A DNA stretch of 12,066 nucleotides from JAAEQG01 sp023133475 (GCA_030631415.1 DAOVLE010000161.1:1-12066); one strand, 5' to 3'; positions 1 through 6,259 are shown, counted from the stretch's first letter. The notes: generated from the sequence alone by a model not told the origin. Numbers and translations: made by a program.

Positions 1-29
1 TCGATTAAATCGTCCGTGGCGATTCCCAA

Positions 30-94
30 TGTAGCGTCACCCCTTGTGGGTGACGAAAAACACGGGTGCGCCGCCCACAAGGGGCGACGCTACA
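30..94. repeat. long inverted repeat, 21-bp arms, one mismatch
   Basis: Positions 30-50 and 74-94 are reverse complements over 21 bases with a single mismatch (A versus G at the tenth base). They share the outer motif TGTAGCGTC and the inner motif CCCCTTGTGGG, with a 23-base loop. The left arm can instead fold on itself: CGTCACCC at 35-42 pairs perfectly with GGGTGACG at 48-55 over a 5-base loop. The element lies just 3' of the histidine kinase operon. On the minus strand the loop contains TTTTT but no T-run directly follows the stem, so a classical intrinsic terminator is not clear. It is most likely one copy of a dispersed intergenic palindrome. Confidence 0.75.
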
Positions 95-111
95 GACTAA
101 ATCGACAAGCC

Positions 112-130
112 CTAAAGCGGTGGGCCACCC
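112..130. repeat. dispersed intergenic repeat, copy 1
   Basis: CTAAAGCG followed by GTGGGCCACCC. The same string, with two extra bases (CG) between the halves, recurs at 4863-4883 in the same orientation. Both copies are in non-coding DNA next to other palindromes. Confidence 0.55.
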
Positions 131-156
131 ATCTGTTGCCTGTTCTCAGCCAGGAA

Positions 157-180
157 GGCGGGTGGAACCCGCCCTACAAC
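157..180. repeat. dispersed palindrome GGCGGGT-N3-ACCCGCC, copy 1
   Basis: A perfect 7-bp stem (157-163 with 167-173) with loop GGA, followed by CTACAA. The reverse complement of 10531-10553 is the same sequence with one base changed in the loop. This copy starts 5 bases after the stop codon of the histidine kinase gene, so it could stabilise or end the minus-strand transcript. No T-run follows it. Confidence 0.7.
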
Positions 181-184
181 TTAC

Positions 185-1033
185 CTAACGGTCACGGGCC
201 GCTTTAAGAGTTAAACGAAATATCGCCCCGCCTCCCGGGCGAGGCCCCACACCAACCCGGCCGCCGTGAGCTTCGGCGATGCGATGCGCGATCGCCAATC
301 CCAGACCGGTCCCGGTGTCCTTGGTCGTAAAGAACGGGTTGAAAACCCGCTCGCGTATCGATGGATTGATGCCCGGGCCGTCATCGGCGATCTTGAGGCA
401 CACCTCTGCTTGTGTCTCTCCCTCAGTTGCGGAAAACCACACGTTGCCATCCGGTTCCGCCGCCTCGATGGCGTTGAGTGTGATGTTCAGGATTGCCCGC
501 TGAAGTTGATCGAAGTCCGCCGACACCTGCACGTCGACCAGGCTGGTGGCGATGTGGATGGTGGTGTTCGACGCCTCTCGTTGCGGTTCCACCAACTCCA
601 CCACCGCATTGATCACCTCCGCAATCCGCACGGGGCGGGATTCGACGGGCGCCTGGCCGGCAAAGGCCAGAATGTCACCAACCACACCATCCAACGTGCG
701 AACTCCGGCTACGATTTTCCGGGCAAGCTGCCGGCACTGCGGGCGGTCGCTCAGGTCCGCACACAGCACCGACGCGAACAGGTTGATGCCGCAGAGAGGG
801 TTGCGAATCTCGTGGGCCACCCCGGCGGCCATCTCACCCAATGCAGCCAACCGTTCCCGGCGAGCCAACTCCCGGTTCTTCTCCTCAACTTCACCACGCA
901 ACCGCCGAACCTCCTCCGCCAGACGATCGTGCGATTGCTTAAGCCGCTCGGTCACCTCGTTGTAGGCTGAGATGATCGCGTCCAGCGCCTGGTCTGGTCT
1001 TTTGGGAATAGCCGACACCATGCTCACGTTCAC
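185..1033 (-). CDS. soluble sensor histidine kinase, NtrB/FlrB type
   Basis: A 282-residue cytoplasmic kinase that should autophosphorylate on His and pass the phosphate to a response regulator. Residues about 25-62 form a charged coiled coil. The H-box AAGVAHEIRNPL puts the phospho-His near residue 74. The N-box NITLNAIEA is near 183, the G1 box DDGPG near 217, the F-box FNPFFTTK near 231 and the G2 box GTGLGLAI near 241, so the HATPase_c domain is complete. There is no membrane segment and no PAS, GAF or HAMP domain, so sensing must come through the short N-terminus or a partner. The start is GTG, overlapping the stop of the upstream gene by 4 bases (GTGA); an in-frame ATG four codons later is the alternative. 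Small kinases of this kind (FlrB, FleS, NtrB) usually activate sigma-54 regulators. A flagellar role is inferred from the FlgN-like neighbour. No response regulator follows before the window edge. Confidence 0.93.
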   Translation of the reverse strand: MNVSMVSAIPKRPDQALDAIISAYNEVTERLKQSHDRLAEEVRRLRGEVEEKNRELARRERLAALGEMAAGVAHEIRNPLCGINLFASVLCADLSDRPQCRQLARKIVAGVRTLDGVVGDILAFAGQAPVESRPVRIAEVINAVVELVEPQREASNTTIHIATSLVDVQVSADFDQLQRAILNITLNAIEAAEPDGNVWFSATEGETQAEVCLKIADDGPGINPSIRERVFNPFFTTKDTGTGLGLAIAHRIAEAHGGRVGVGPRPGGGAIFRLTLKAARDR

Positions 1034-1509
1034 GCTTCCGTGCTCTCTAAGATCGATGGTTGCTGTGTGGTGTTCCCCGCATAGGCAGCCAAGGTGCGTT
1101 GTGCGGTGCCCAACGTGCCAATGTCATGGCGGGCACGGCTTTTCTTGGCAGCCAAAAGCTGCCCGTCGGCTTCGTCCTTCTCCAGAATCCTGCGCAGACG
1201 CGCCGCGGCTTTTTTGACCATCTCTTCCATCGCCCGCCGCTCGGAGGGCAGCATGGCGACTTTCAGGGCTTCCCAACGCTGCCGGTAAGGGGCCAACTCG
1301 TGGTTCAACCGCGTCAGTTCGGCGGTCAGCTTCTGCCGCTCCGACAGCAACCGCAGCAACGGGCGGGAATCGTCGCCTTCGATCAACCGCCGCTGTGCCT
1401 CTGCCAACTGCTCGATACGCTGATACAGGTTGAGTTGCCTGCCCAGCAATTCCATGGCTTTGTGGCCGGCGGACCGATCATCCGTCGTATCGCTCGATAC
1501 CGACATCAT
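1030..1509 (-). CDS. FlgN-like coiled-coil protein, putative flagellar chaperone
   Basis: A 159-residue, highly charged, almost entirely helical protein without signal peptide or membrane segment. Residues about 17-75 contain the layout typical of FlgN proteins: LYQRIEQLAEAQRRLIEGD followed by LLRLLSERQKLTAEL. A second long helix rich in Lys, Arg and Glu spans about 88-130, and the last 25 residues look disordered. FlgN proteins are cytosolic export chaperones for the hook-filament junction proteins FlgK and FlgL, usually 140-160 residues, so the length fits. The start ATG is preceded by a strong ribosome site (AAGGTGAAGG) that overlaps the stop of the TPR gene, and its own stop overlaps the kinase start, so all three genes are translationally coupled. 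The family call rests on pattern and size; any FlgN/YvyG-like coiled coil would look similar. Confidence 0.65.
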   Translation of the reverse strand: MMSVSSDTTDDRSAGHKAMELLGRQLNLYQRIEQLAEAQRRLIEGDDSRPLLRLLSERQKLTAELTRLNHELAPYRQRWEALKVAMLPSERRAMEEMVKKAAARLRRILEKDEADGQLLAAKKSRARHDIGTLGTAQRTLAAYAGNTTQQPSILESTEA

Positions 1510-1512
1510 CCT

Positions 1513-3918
1513 TCACCTTTCCTGCTCAAGCAGTTTGGTCGTTTCCACCCAGGCAAAGACCCGTTCCCATTCTTTGCGGCTTTGCCCGACGTAGTCACCC
1601 TCGAAGACGTGTTCGGGCATGATCCGGAGCAGATACTGTGCCCGGCGCAAAGCCGCCCGGGCCTCCTCCCGCTGCCCCAGGCACAGACGACAGTTAATCA
1701 CCTGAATATATGCGCCCAGAGCCGACGGCTCGCCCCGATATATCCAGGTTGCCGTCTCGTACAGCGCCACCGCCCGGCGATATTGACCCAGTTCATACAG
1801 GCAGTCCGCCTGATAGAGGCGCGACTGCTTCAAAACCGGCTCTTGCCGGGCGTCGAGGTTGTGCTCGCCGGCCTCCTCGAAGCCGCGAACCAGTTCGGCG
1901 AACAACTCCGCCGCACGCTTGAAGCGCCGCTGCATCTCCGCACGCATCCGAGGCCACTGCGAAGCCTTTTCCGTCTTCTTGATGTCTTCTTTCAACGCCA
2001 GGGCACTGCGACGATACGCACTGGCCAGCAGAGACCGGGCCTGCAACACCCGACTGTCGTCGGGGTAGCGCTCCAACGCCTCTTCCAACCGCTCGATACC
2101 ACGCTCGAAACGCCACTGCGAAATGTAAAGTTCGCCGAGCAAAAACAGCGCGTCGCGGAACTCCTCCGCCGCCGGGGTGAATACCGGGGAATCCGCCAAA
2201 ATGTGGCCCACCAGTGTTTTTTCCGCCAGTTCCAGGTTCGACTCGCCACCTATATTCATGTAACACCGCGCCAACGGGATCAATCCGCTACCGGCATCAG
2301 GGGTCCGGGGAAAGCGACGCAGGTTTTCCCGATAGGCTTCGGCAGCCTCGGCGTATTCGCCCAAAGCCTGCCACGCCTGCCCCATCCGGAGCAATACACG
2401 CGGAACCAACTCGTTGTCCGGGCGCTCGCGGGCGAACTGACCCAGAACACTGATGGTCCGGCGAGTCTCGCCCGCCTCATCGAAGAGGTCCGCCGCACGC
2501 CATGTGGTCTCCGCCGAACGGAATTCATTGAGCGTATTGATCCGTGCCAGCCTCTGGAATGTCTCTCCCGCCTCGATGAACAGGTAACGAGCCTCGTCGA
2601 GCAACTGCTTGCGATACTCCGAATAACCTTCCTTCTCGAGCGGCAGCTCGTCGGCTTCCGTGCGTAGGGATTGGGCCAACGCCCCACGCAGGTCCCCCAC
2701 AATCTGCAGGTGCTTCGAGAGCAACTCGATGTCTCGTTCGTCAATCAGGCCCACCGCCAGCTCGTAATACTGCAACGGGGCTTCGAGCCGACCTTGCCGC
2801 CGCAACTCCTCAGCCACCACCGTGATCGACGCACGAACCATCTCCGGGGAAAGCAGGGGCGAGCCTTGAAACCCATCCAGCCGCCCCACTGCCTGGCGAT
2901 ACTGATTCAAGGATTCCTCGAACCGCTCCAAAGCTGCCAGCGCCTCACCCATCCCCACTTGGCTGGCTGGTGCGTACACCGTGTCCGGGGCGGAGTTGAC
3001 CACGTCCCGGAAAAATGACAAAGCCTCCGCCGGGCGCTGCGGATGACCGTCGGACAACACCACCCGCCCAAGCAGCCAACCGGACCTGGCGTACAGTTCT
3101 TCCGAACCGGGCAGGCGGTTCCGCAAGGCTCGCAGGCGTCGCTCTGCCTCATCCTGCCGACCGACCCGATAGAGTGTCAGGCAGAGCAGGTATTCGTGGG
3201 CATCTTCCCAGCGGGTGCCGGCAAAACGCGGCTCCGTCTCATGCACAAATGCCAGCGCCTCTTCGTTTCGGCCCAGGTCTGCCAGCAAATCGAGCCGGGT
3301 GCCTATCGCCCAGTGCTGCTGGGCTGGATCGTCTCGGGCATCGGTGATGAATTCATCCACCAGCGGCAGCAAGTCCGCAGGCGCGTAATCCAGTTTATAC
3401 CAGGCCAACTCGATGATTCGCCGACGAATGCCCAGAGCAGGGCCATCCCACGCTTCGACAGCTTGTTGGTAATAGGAGATTGCCGTGGCGCACTCGGCGG
3501 TCCACAGATGCGTGTGGCCGACGTTGAGCAGGTCCTGCGCAGTCAACTCCCCCTTCATCCGCACGGCGATGTCGTATTCGTCCCGCACAATTTGCGCTTC
3601 TGACTTGCCGGTGCGGTTATTGCGTTCAGCCCGCAAGTAGTTGGCTCGGGCCAGCCACAGGTGGATTTTGGCTCGTTGCACAAGACCAAGACCCTTACTC
3701 TCGAGCAATTGCCGGCCGTAGTCGATCGCGGTGGTGTAGTAGCCGGCCTGCACCCGCTCGGACAACCGGGTCAATTTGTCATCGAAGCTCGGAGGCTCGC
3801 GACTGGATTCGAGTCGAAACACCGAGCCCAGCAACAGCACGATCCCCACAAACAGAGTGGGAATCTGCCATTTCCCCTCGACTCGCTCGCGCAATGATGC
3901 TATTGCCGGACTGCTCAT
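1513..3918 (-). CDS. large TPR-repeat protein with N-terminal membrane anchor
   Basis: About 801 residues from the ATG chosen here. A GTG four codons upstream (end 3930) is possible, but the ATG has GTGAGG six bases before it. A single hydrophobic segment near residues 19-35 (IPTLFVGIVLLLGSV) follows a short basic N-terminus, giving a signal anchor. The remainder is alpha-helical tetratricopeptide-like repeats, clearest in the second half: MGQAWQALGEYAEAAEAY, LLGELYISQWRFERGIERL and ADCLYELGQYRRAVALYE, the last near residue 715. TPR arrays are protein-binding scaffolds; this one should lie outside the cytoplasmic membrane. It is the first gene of the operon: its stop is 3 bases from the start of the FlgN-like gene and forms part of that gene's ribosome site. 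No enzymatic domain is visible and I cannot name a specific partner. Confidence 0.9.
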   Translation of the reverse strand: MSSPAIASLRERVEGKWQIPTLFVGIVLLLGSVFRLESSREPPSFDDKLTRLSERVQAGYYTTAIDYGRQLLESKGLGLVQRAKIHLWLARANYLRAERNNRTGKSEAQIVRDEYDIAVRMKGELTAQDLLNVGHTHLWTAECATAISYYQQAVEAWDGPALGIRRRIIELAWYKLDYAPADLLPLVDEFITDARDDPAQQHWAIGTRLDLLADLGRNEEALAFVHETEPRFAGTRWEDAHEYLLCLTLYRVGRQDEAERRLRALRNRLPGSEELYARSGWLLGRVVLSDGHPQRPAEALSFFRDVVNSAPDTVYAPASQVGMGEALAALERFEESLNQYRQAVGRLDGFQGSPLLSPEMVRASITVVAEELRRQGRLEAPLQYYELAVGLIDERDIELLSKHLQIVGDLRGALAQSLRTEADELPLEKEGYSEYRKQLLDEARYLFIEAGETFQRLARINTLNEFRSAETTWRAADLFDEAGETRRTISVLGQFARERPDNELVPRVLLRMGQAWQALGEYAEAAEAYRENLRRFPRTPDAGSGLIPLARCYMNIGGESNLELAEKTLVGHILADSPVFTPAAEEFRDALFLLGELYISQWRFERGIERLEEALERYPDDSRVLQARSLLASAYRRSALALKEDIKKTEKASQWPRMRAEMQRRFKRAAELFAELVRGFEEAGEHNLDARQEPVLKQSRLYQADCLYELGQYRRAVALYETATWIYRGEPSALGAYIQVINCRLCLGQREEARAALRRAQYLLRIMPEHVFEGDYVGQSRKEWERVFAWVETTKLLEQER

Positions 3919-4022
3919 CCTGAGCCTCACACCACCATAGCGGGCCCTCCTGGCCCACCGTAACGTCAGTTCTTCGGCAATGTGAACGGTTTCTCTTGAT
4001 TGGAAACAAAACCGCGGAGCAT

Positions 4023-4316
4023 GAGAGAATGGGGAAAATGGAGAATGGAAAATGGAGAATGGAGAAACGCAGTGATCGCAACCGCGCCGGCGTGTTTAGC
4101 GGCGGCAAGTCCTCAGCGTGGGTGCCCCACCCCTTCCAGGGGTGGGGGACTGACTCGAACGCCGACGATTGATGCGAATGCTGATACCGTGGCGGATTCC
4201 GTCCCCCACCCCGTTCGCCGGTCCTTCGGACCGGCGAAACGGGATGGGGCACCCGTATGCAATCGTATCTAATTCACCGCCGAGAGGAATGGAGCGTGAA
4301 AAATGGAGCGTAGAGG
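4023..4316. repeat. composite intergenic element, copy 1
   Basis: Non-coding DNA upstream of the TPR operon, read on the plus strand. It begins with a period-7 run at 4023-4068 made of GAGAATG, GAAAATG and similar units. Next comes TCGCAAC at 4076, then a GCGCCGG core and TTTAGCGGCG at 4095-4104. A nested G/C palindrome follows (4119-4254), then TGGAGCGTGAAAAA at 4290-4303 with a partial second copy after it. The same parts occur in the same order and orientation at 10363-10507. Open frames crossing this area encode low-complexity, arginine-rich text and I do not regard them as genes. Confidence 0.65.
4119..4254. repeat. nested palindromes rich in C and G
   Basis: Three levels of symmetry. 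A left hairpin has perfect 10-bp arms CCCCACCCCT (4125-4134) and AGGGGTGGGG (4138-4147). A right hairpin has arms TTCGCCGGTCC and GGACCGGCGAA around TTC (about 4214-4238). The outer ends GGGTGCCCCA (from 4120) and TGGGGCACCC (to 4254) are also complementary, as are 4139-4150 and 4201-4212. The whole block can fold as one branched structure. No coding potential is seen. Confidence 0.7.
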
Positions 4317-4491
4317 ATTTCAGCGAAGTGGATATCCCTAATTCAGCGATTACCAAGCTTGGTCCAATGGGATCGTTACCTTTTCGCACGCCATTAAGTC
4401 GGAACATATCGTAAGCTTGTACTGGTTGTGACGGGCACCAGCGGGTATCGTCCCGGTCCGGTAGCTGAAAGTTCTTTGGGGGGTAAGCGTG

Positions 4492-4620
4492 GTGAATGTC
4501 GTTCAGTGGGTCGGGGTGATAATGTTGCTCATGGTCAGTTTGGTGGTTACAGCAGAGTTATTGGGTTGGTTGATCCCCCTGCGTCGGAGATACATCGAAT
4601 CAATCGCGACAGACCACTAG
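4492..4620 (+). CDS. possible small single-span membrane protein (42 aa)
   Basis: A short plus-strand frame encoding 42 residues. It starts at GTG with GGGGGGT about 7 bases upstream as ribosome site; a GTG one codon earlier is equally possible. The product starts with NVVQWVGVIMLLMVSLVV and runs hydrophobic to about residue 30, followed by the stop-transfer-like LRRRYIES and a polar tail ending in TDH. A single membrane helix with arginines immediately after it is what a real small membrane protein looks like, and G or C fills roughly two thirds of third codon positions. It would be the only plus-strand gene here. A hairpin begins 8 bases after its stop. An overlapping 80-codon frame (4428-4670) gives a less protein-like sequence. 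I do not recognise a family, so the call is tentative. Confidence 0.35.
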   Translation: MNVVQWVGVIMLLMVSLVVTAELLGWLIPLRRRYIESIATDH

Positions 4621-4628
4621 CCCGGATA

Positions 4629-4658
4629 TTTCACCGCGGAGCTCTCTGCGGTGTGAAA
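4629..4658 (+). terminator. hairpin just after the small plus-strand ORF
   Basis: TTTCA-CCGCGGA pairs with TCTGCGG-TG-TGAAA around loop GCTC, with one two-base bulge and one G-T pair. It begins 8 bases after the stop of the 42-codon ORF. A poly-T tract is missing, so terminator function is only a possibility. Confidence 0.25.
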
Positions 4659-4691
4659 AATGCGAACTAAGGTCGGAATCGGCCTGACAAC

Positions 4692-4749
4692 AGCATAAAA
4701 CCGCCACAAACCGTAGCGCTTCGCTATGCGGTTTGTGGCGGCTCATGCT
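4692..4749. repeat. long palindrome between convergent genes
   Basis: CCGCCACAAACCG (4701-4713) pairs perfectly with CGGTTTGTGGCGG. The stem continues as TAGCG/CGCTA beyond a two-base bulge around loop CTT, and flanking AGCAT (4692-4696) and ATGCT (4745-4749) are also complementary. It sits between the 3' end of the small plus-strand ORF and the 3' end of the PrcB_C-like gene, so it could act as a bidirectional transcript end. It lacks T-runs and looks more like a REP-type repeat. Confidence 0.6.
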
Positions 4750-4857
4750 CAGGATCAGAGCACATTCAGCCATTAGCGAGCCCATTTCCCAATCGCCGCA
4801 CCCGACGGCGGAGGGCTGCGCCGGTGGGCTCGATTCTCCGGGCGACAGCCACCACCC

Positions 4858-4883
4858 CGCCGCTAAAGCGCGGTGGGCCACCC
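4858..4883. repeat. dispersed intergenic repeat, copy 2
   Basis: CGCCGCTAAA (reverse complement of TTTAGCGGCG found at 4095, 10411 and 10434) runs into CTAAAGCGCGGTGGGCCACC, which repeats 112-130. It is 33 bases 3' of the PrcB_C-like gene. Apart from this and the palindrome at 4692-4749, I see nothing between 4659 and 4915. Confidence 0.5.
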
Positions 4884-4915
4884 GACACGGACCAGCCCTG
4901 AACAAGCAAACGGGG

Positions 4916-5776
4916 CTACTCTATTAGACCAGGTATGGGCTCCTCTTCGCACCACATGATTTCATCAATGGTGTCATCATCCCAGACGCAATCTATCCAG
5001 CAAGTGCACTTTGGTATAGCGCATAGCTTACGCGAGAAGCATGTGGGCTTCTCGAAGGGGAGAAAACGCTTGCAAACCTTCACAATGTGATAGGGGTTGG
5101 TTATGCACAAACAGCACGGCTCCCCGGGGCAGCATACGCCTTGTCGAACGTGAATCGTCGTATTGCAGCCGCAGCACCAGTGAATCGGTTTGACGATTGC
5201 TGAGACGTCATCCACTGGGTAGGGGTAGGGAATGGGGTACGGGCAACAACAACCAGGGGCGATTGCTGCGACCTCGATCGGCTTACAGCCGTGCCCACCC
5301 CAGCCGGCTATGACAGCGATTACGACATCCCTCTCGAAATTGACGTCGGGCAACGGTGGCGACGGGTCCATATTGGAGGTGTGCTTCTCCCAGAAGTCTT
5401 CCCACATACACTGATGACGTATGATCACCTCAAATCGCGGCTTGGCCACGGGCAGGTAGCAGGGGTGGGCAAAGGGATCAACGGGATCAATGCAGCCATT
5501 CCCCAGCGTCTCCCCCTCAACCCACGAACCCGGGTAACAGTCGCCGAAGCCGCTCATCTGACCTTGGTCTATGGTGTGAAAGGCGTAGCACACCTTGCAC
5601 GGATGCGGATAGGGTATGGGATCGATGGGTATGGGCTCGATGGCTATGGGGTTGATGGGGCCAGCGATGATACCACCTGCCTCCGCTGTCTCCACTTGTG
5701 GGCCTGATACCCACACGCACATAGCCGCTACCGCAAGCAACAGGGTCACCACACCAAATCTGTTTCGCATTCTCAT
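4916..5776 (-). CDS. secreted cysteine-rich protein with PrcB_C-like domain
   Basis: 286 residues from an ATG placed 7 bases after a textbook AAGGAG site. A Sec signal peptide is clear: MRMRNR, hydrophobic core to about residue 25, cleavage after AEA at residue 33. A proline-isoleucine stretch (residues about 37-59) follows, made of IxPIx pentapeptides. Residues about 115-245 match the layout of PrcB_C (protease-complex-inhibitor C-terminal) domains: FEVIIRHQCMWEDFWEKH, then PLPDVNFERDVVIAVIAG with the conserved D-F-x-R-D-x-V-I, and NPYHIVKVCKRFLPFEKP at the end. The mature protein has about 25 cysteines in 253 residues, many in CCC, CCxC and CC clusters inserted between the domain's strands, so it is probably disulfide-bonded or metal-binding. 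The C-terminal tail is acidic (CVWDDDTIDEIMWCEEEP). It is monocistronic, and its partner and function are unknown. Confidence 0.88.
   Translation of the reverse strand: MRMRNRFGVVTLLLAVAAMCVWVSGPQVETAEAGGIIAGPINPIAIEPIPIDPIPYPHPCKVCYAFHTIDQGQMSGFGDCYPGSWVEGETLGNGCIDPVDPFAHPCYLPVAKPRFEVIIRHQCMWEDFWEKHTSNMDPSPPLPDVNFERDVVIAVIAGWGGHGCKPIEVAAIAPGCCCPYPIPYPYPVDDVSAIVKPIHWCCGCNTTIHVRQGVCCPGEPCCLCITNPYHIVKVCKRFLPFEKPTCFSRKLCAIPKCTCWIDCVWDDDTIDEIMWCEEEPIPGLIE
5615..5659 (-). repeat. three 15-bp tandem repeats inside the cysteine-rich gene
   Basis: Three consecutive units of pattern TATGGG-N2-CGATGG (plus-strand view, last unit diverged) encode INPIA, IEPIP and IDPIP just after the signal peptide. 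Copy number could vary by slippage without breaking the frame. Confidence 0.8.
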
Positions 5777-6259
5777 TGTTCTTCTCCTTATTTCACACAT
5801 GACCACATAATCGAACGTCCCTTACGCTGGAACATTCCCCAAACAACCAGTAACGCGAGTGATAGGCGAGGGCATCGAGATTGAAATGAGCACAATCCTC
5901 CCCCGCTGAGCACACCCCAAACATCAAGTCGAGGTTACTGCGGACACCCCCGAACCCCACCCCCACCAGACACGTCATTATTTGTCAAGTAGTAGTTGAG
6001 AGAGCAATAATCATACCGCAAGCTTTGTTTTAGGGGGAGAACTTCAAATAGGCGCGACGGTGGCGCGAGCAGAGCTATCCTTCTGCGAGCAAGGAAGTTG
6101 CGACGCATGAGGATGTCGTGTGGCTATCCGCCACAAAGCTGTAGCCTCGAAATTTGCAGGTCGCCGAGCTGCCTTGGATCGGCCACATGGCCGATTCGAG
6201 CCAAGCAAGCTGTGCGAATCCGGCCACCCACTCAAGCCTTACCCCAGGGCTCGCTTCGC
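5777..6259. other. intergenic stretch without recognised features
   Basis: 483 bases between the giant secreted protein and the cysteine-rich gene. The ribosome site of the latter is at its left end. A short hairpin ATCGGCC-ACAT-GGCCGAT (6178-6195) lies 65 bases 3' of the giant gene and could mark its transcript end, but no T-run accompanies it. The open frames here give no protein-like sequence, and I see no RNA gene. Confidence 0.6.

Noticed and set aside
1..184. CRISPR array or tRNA from the repeated hairpins
   Set aside because: Repeats are not evenly spaced with unique spacers, and no cloverleaf with a TTC loop and matching acceptor stem could be drawn.
1060..2667. 535-codon open frame on the plus strand
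   Set aside because: It is antisense to the FlgN-like and TPR genes and contains no recognisable motif. Its length follows from the G/C-rich third positions of the minus-strand genes, which do show clear family patterns and coupled ribosome sites.
3779..4252. 157-codon minus-strand frame across the TPR start and intergenic repeats
   Set aside because: It translates palindromes and repeats, overlaps the real TPR N-terminus, and looks like no protein.
4428..4670. 80-codon plus-strand frame overlapping the 42-codon ORF
   Set aside because: Its composition (Gly/Arg/Ser mix with no hydrophobic or structural pattern) is less protein-like than the alternate frame with a clean membrane helix.
5985..5990. 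TTGACA on the minus strand as promoter of the cysteine-rich gene
   Set aside because: The hexamer is perfect but the sequence 16-18 bases downstream is G-rich (TGGGGG), with nothing like a -10. The nearby TATGAT lies on the wrong side and lacks its own -35.
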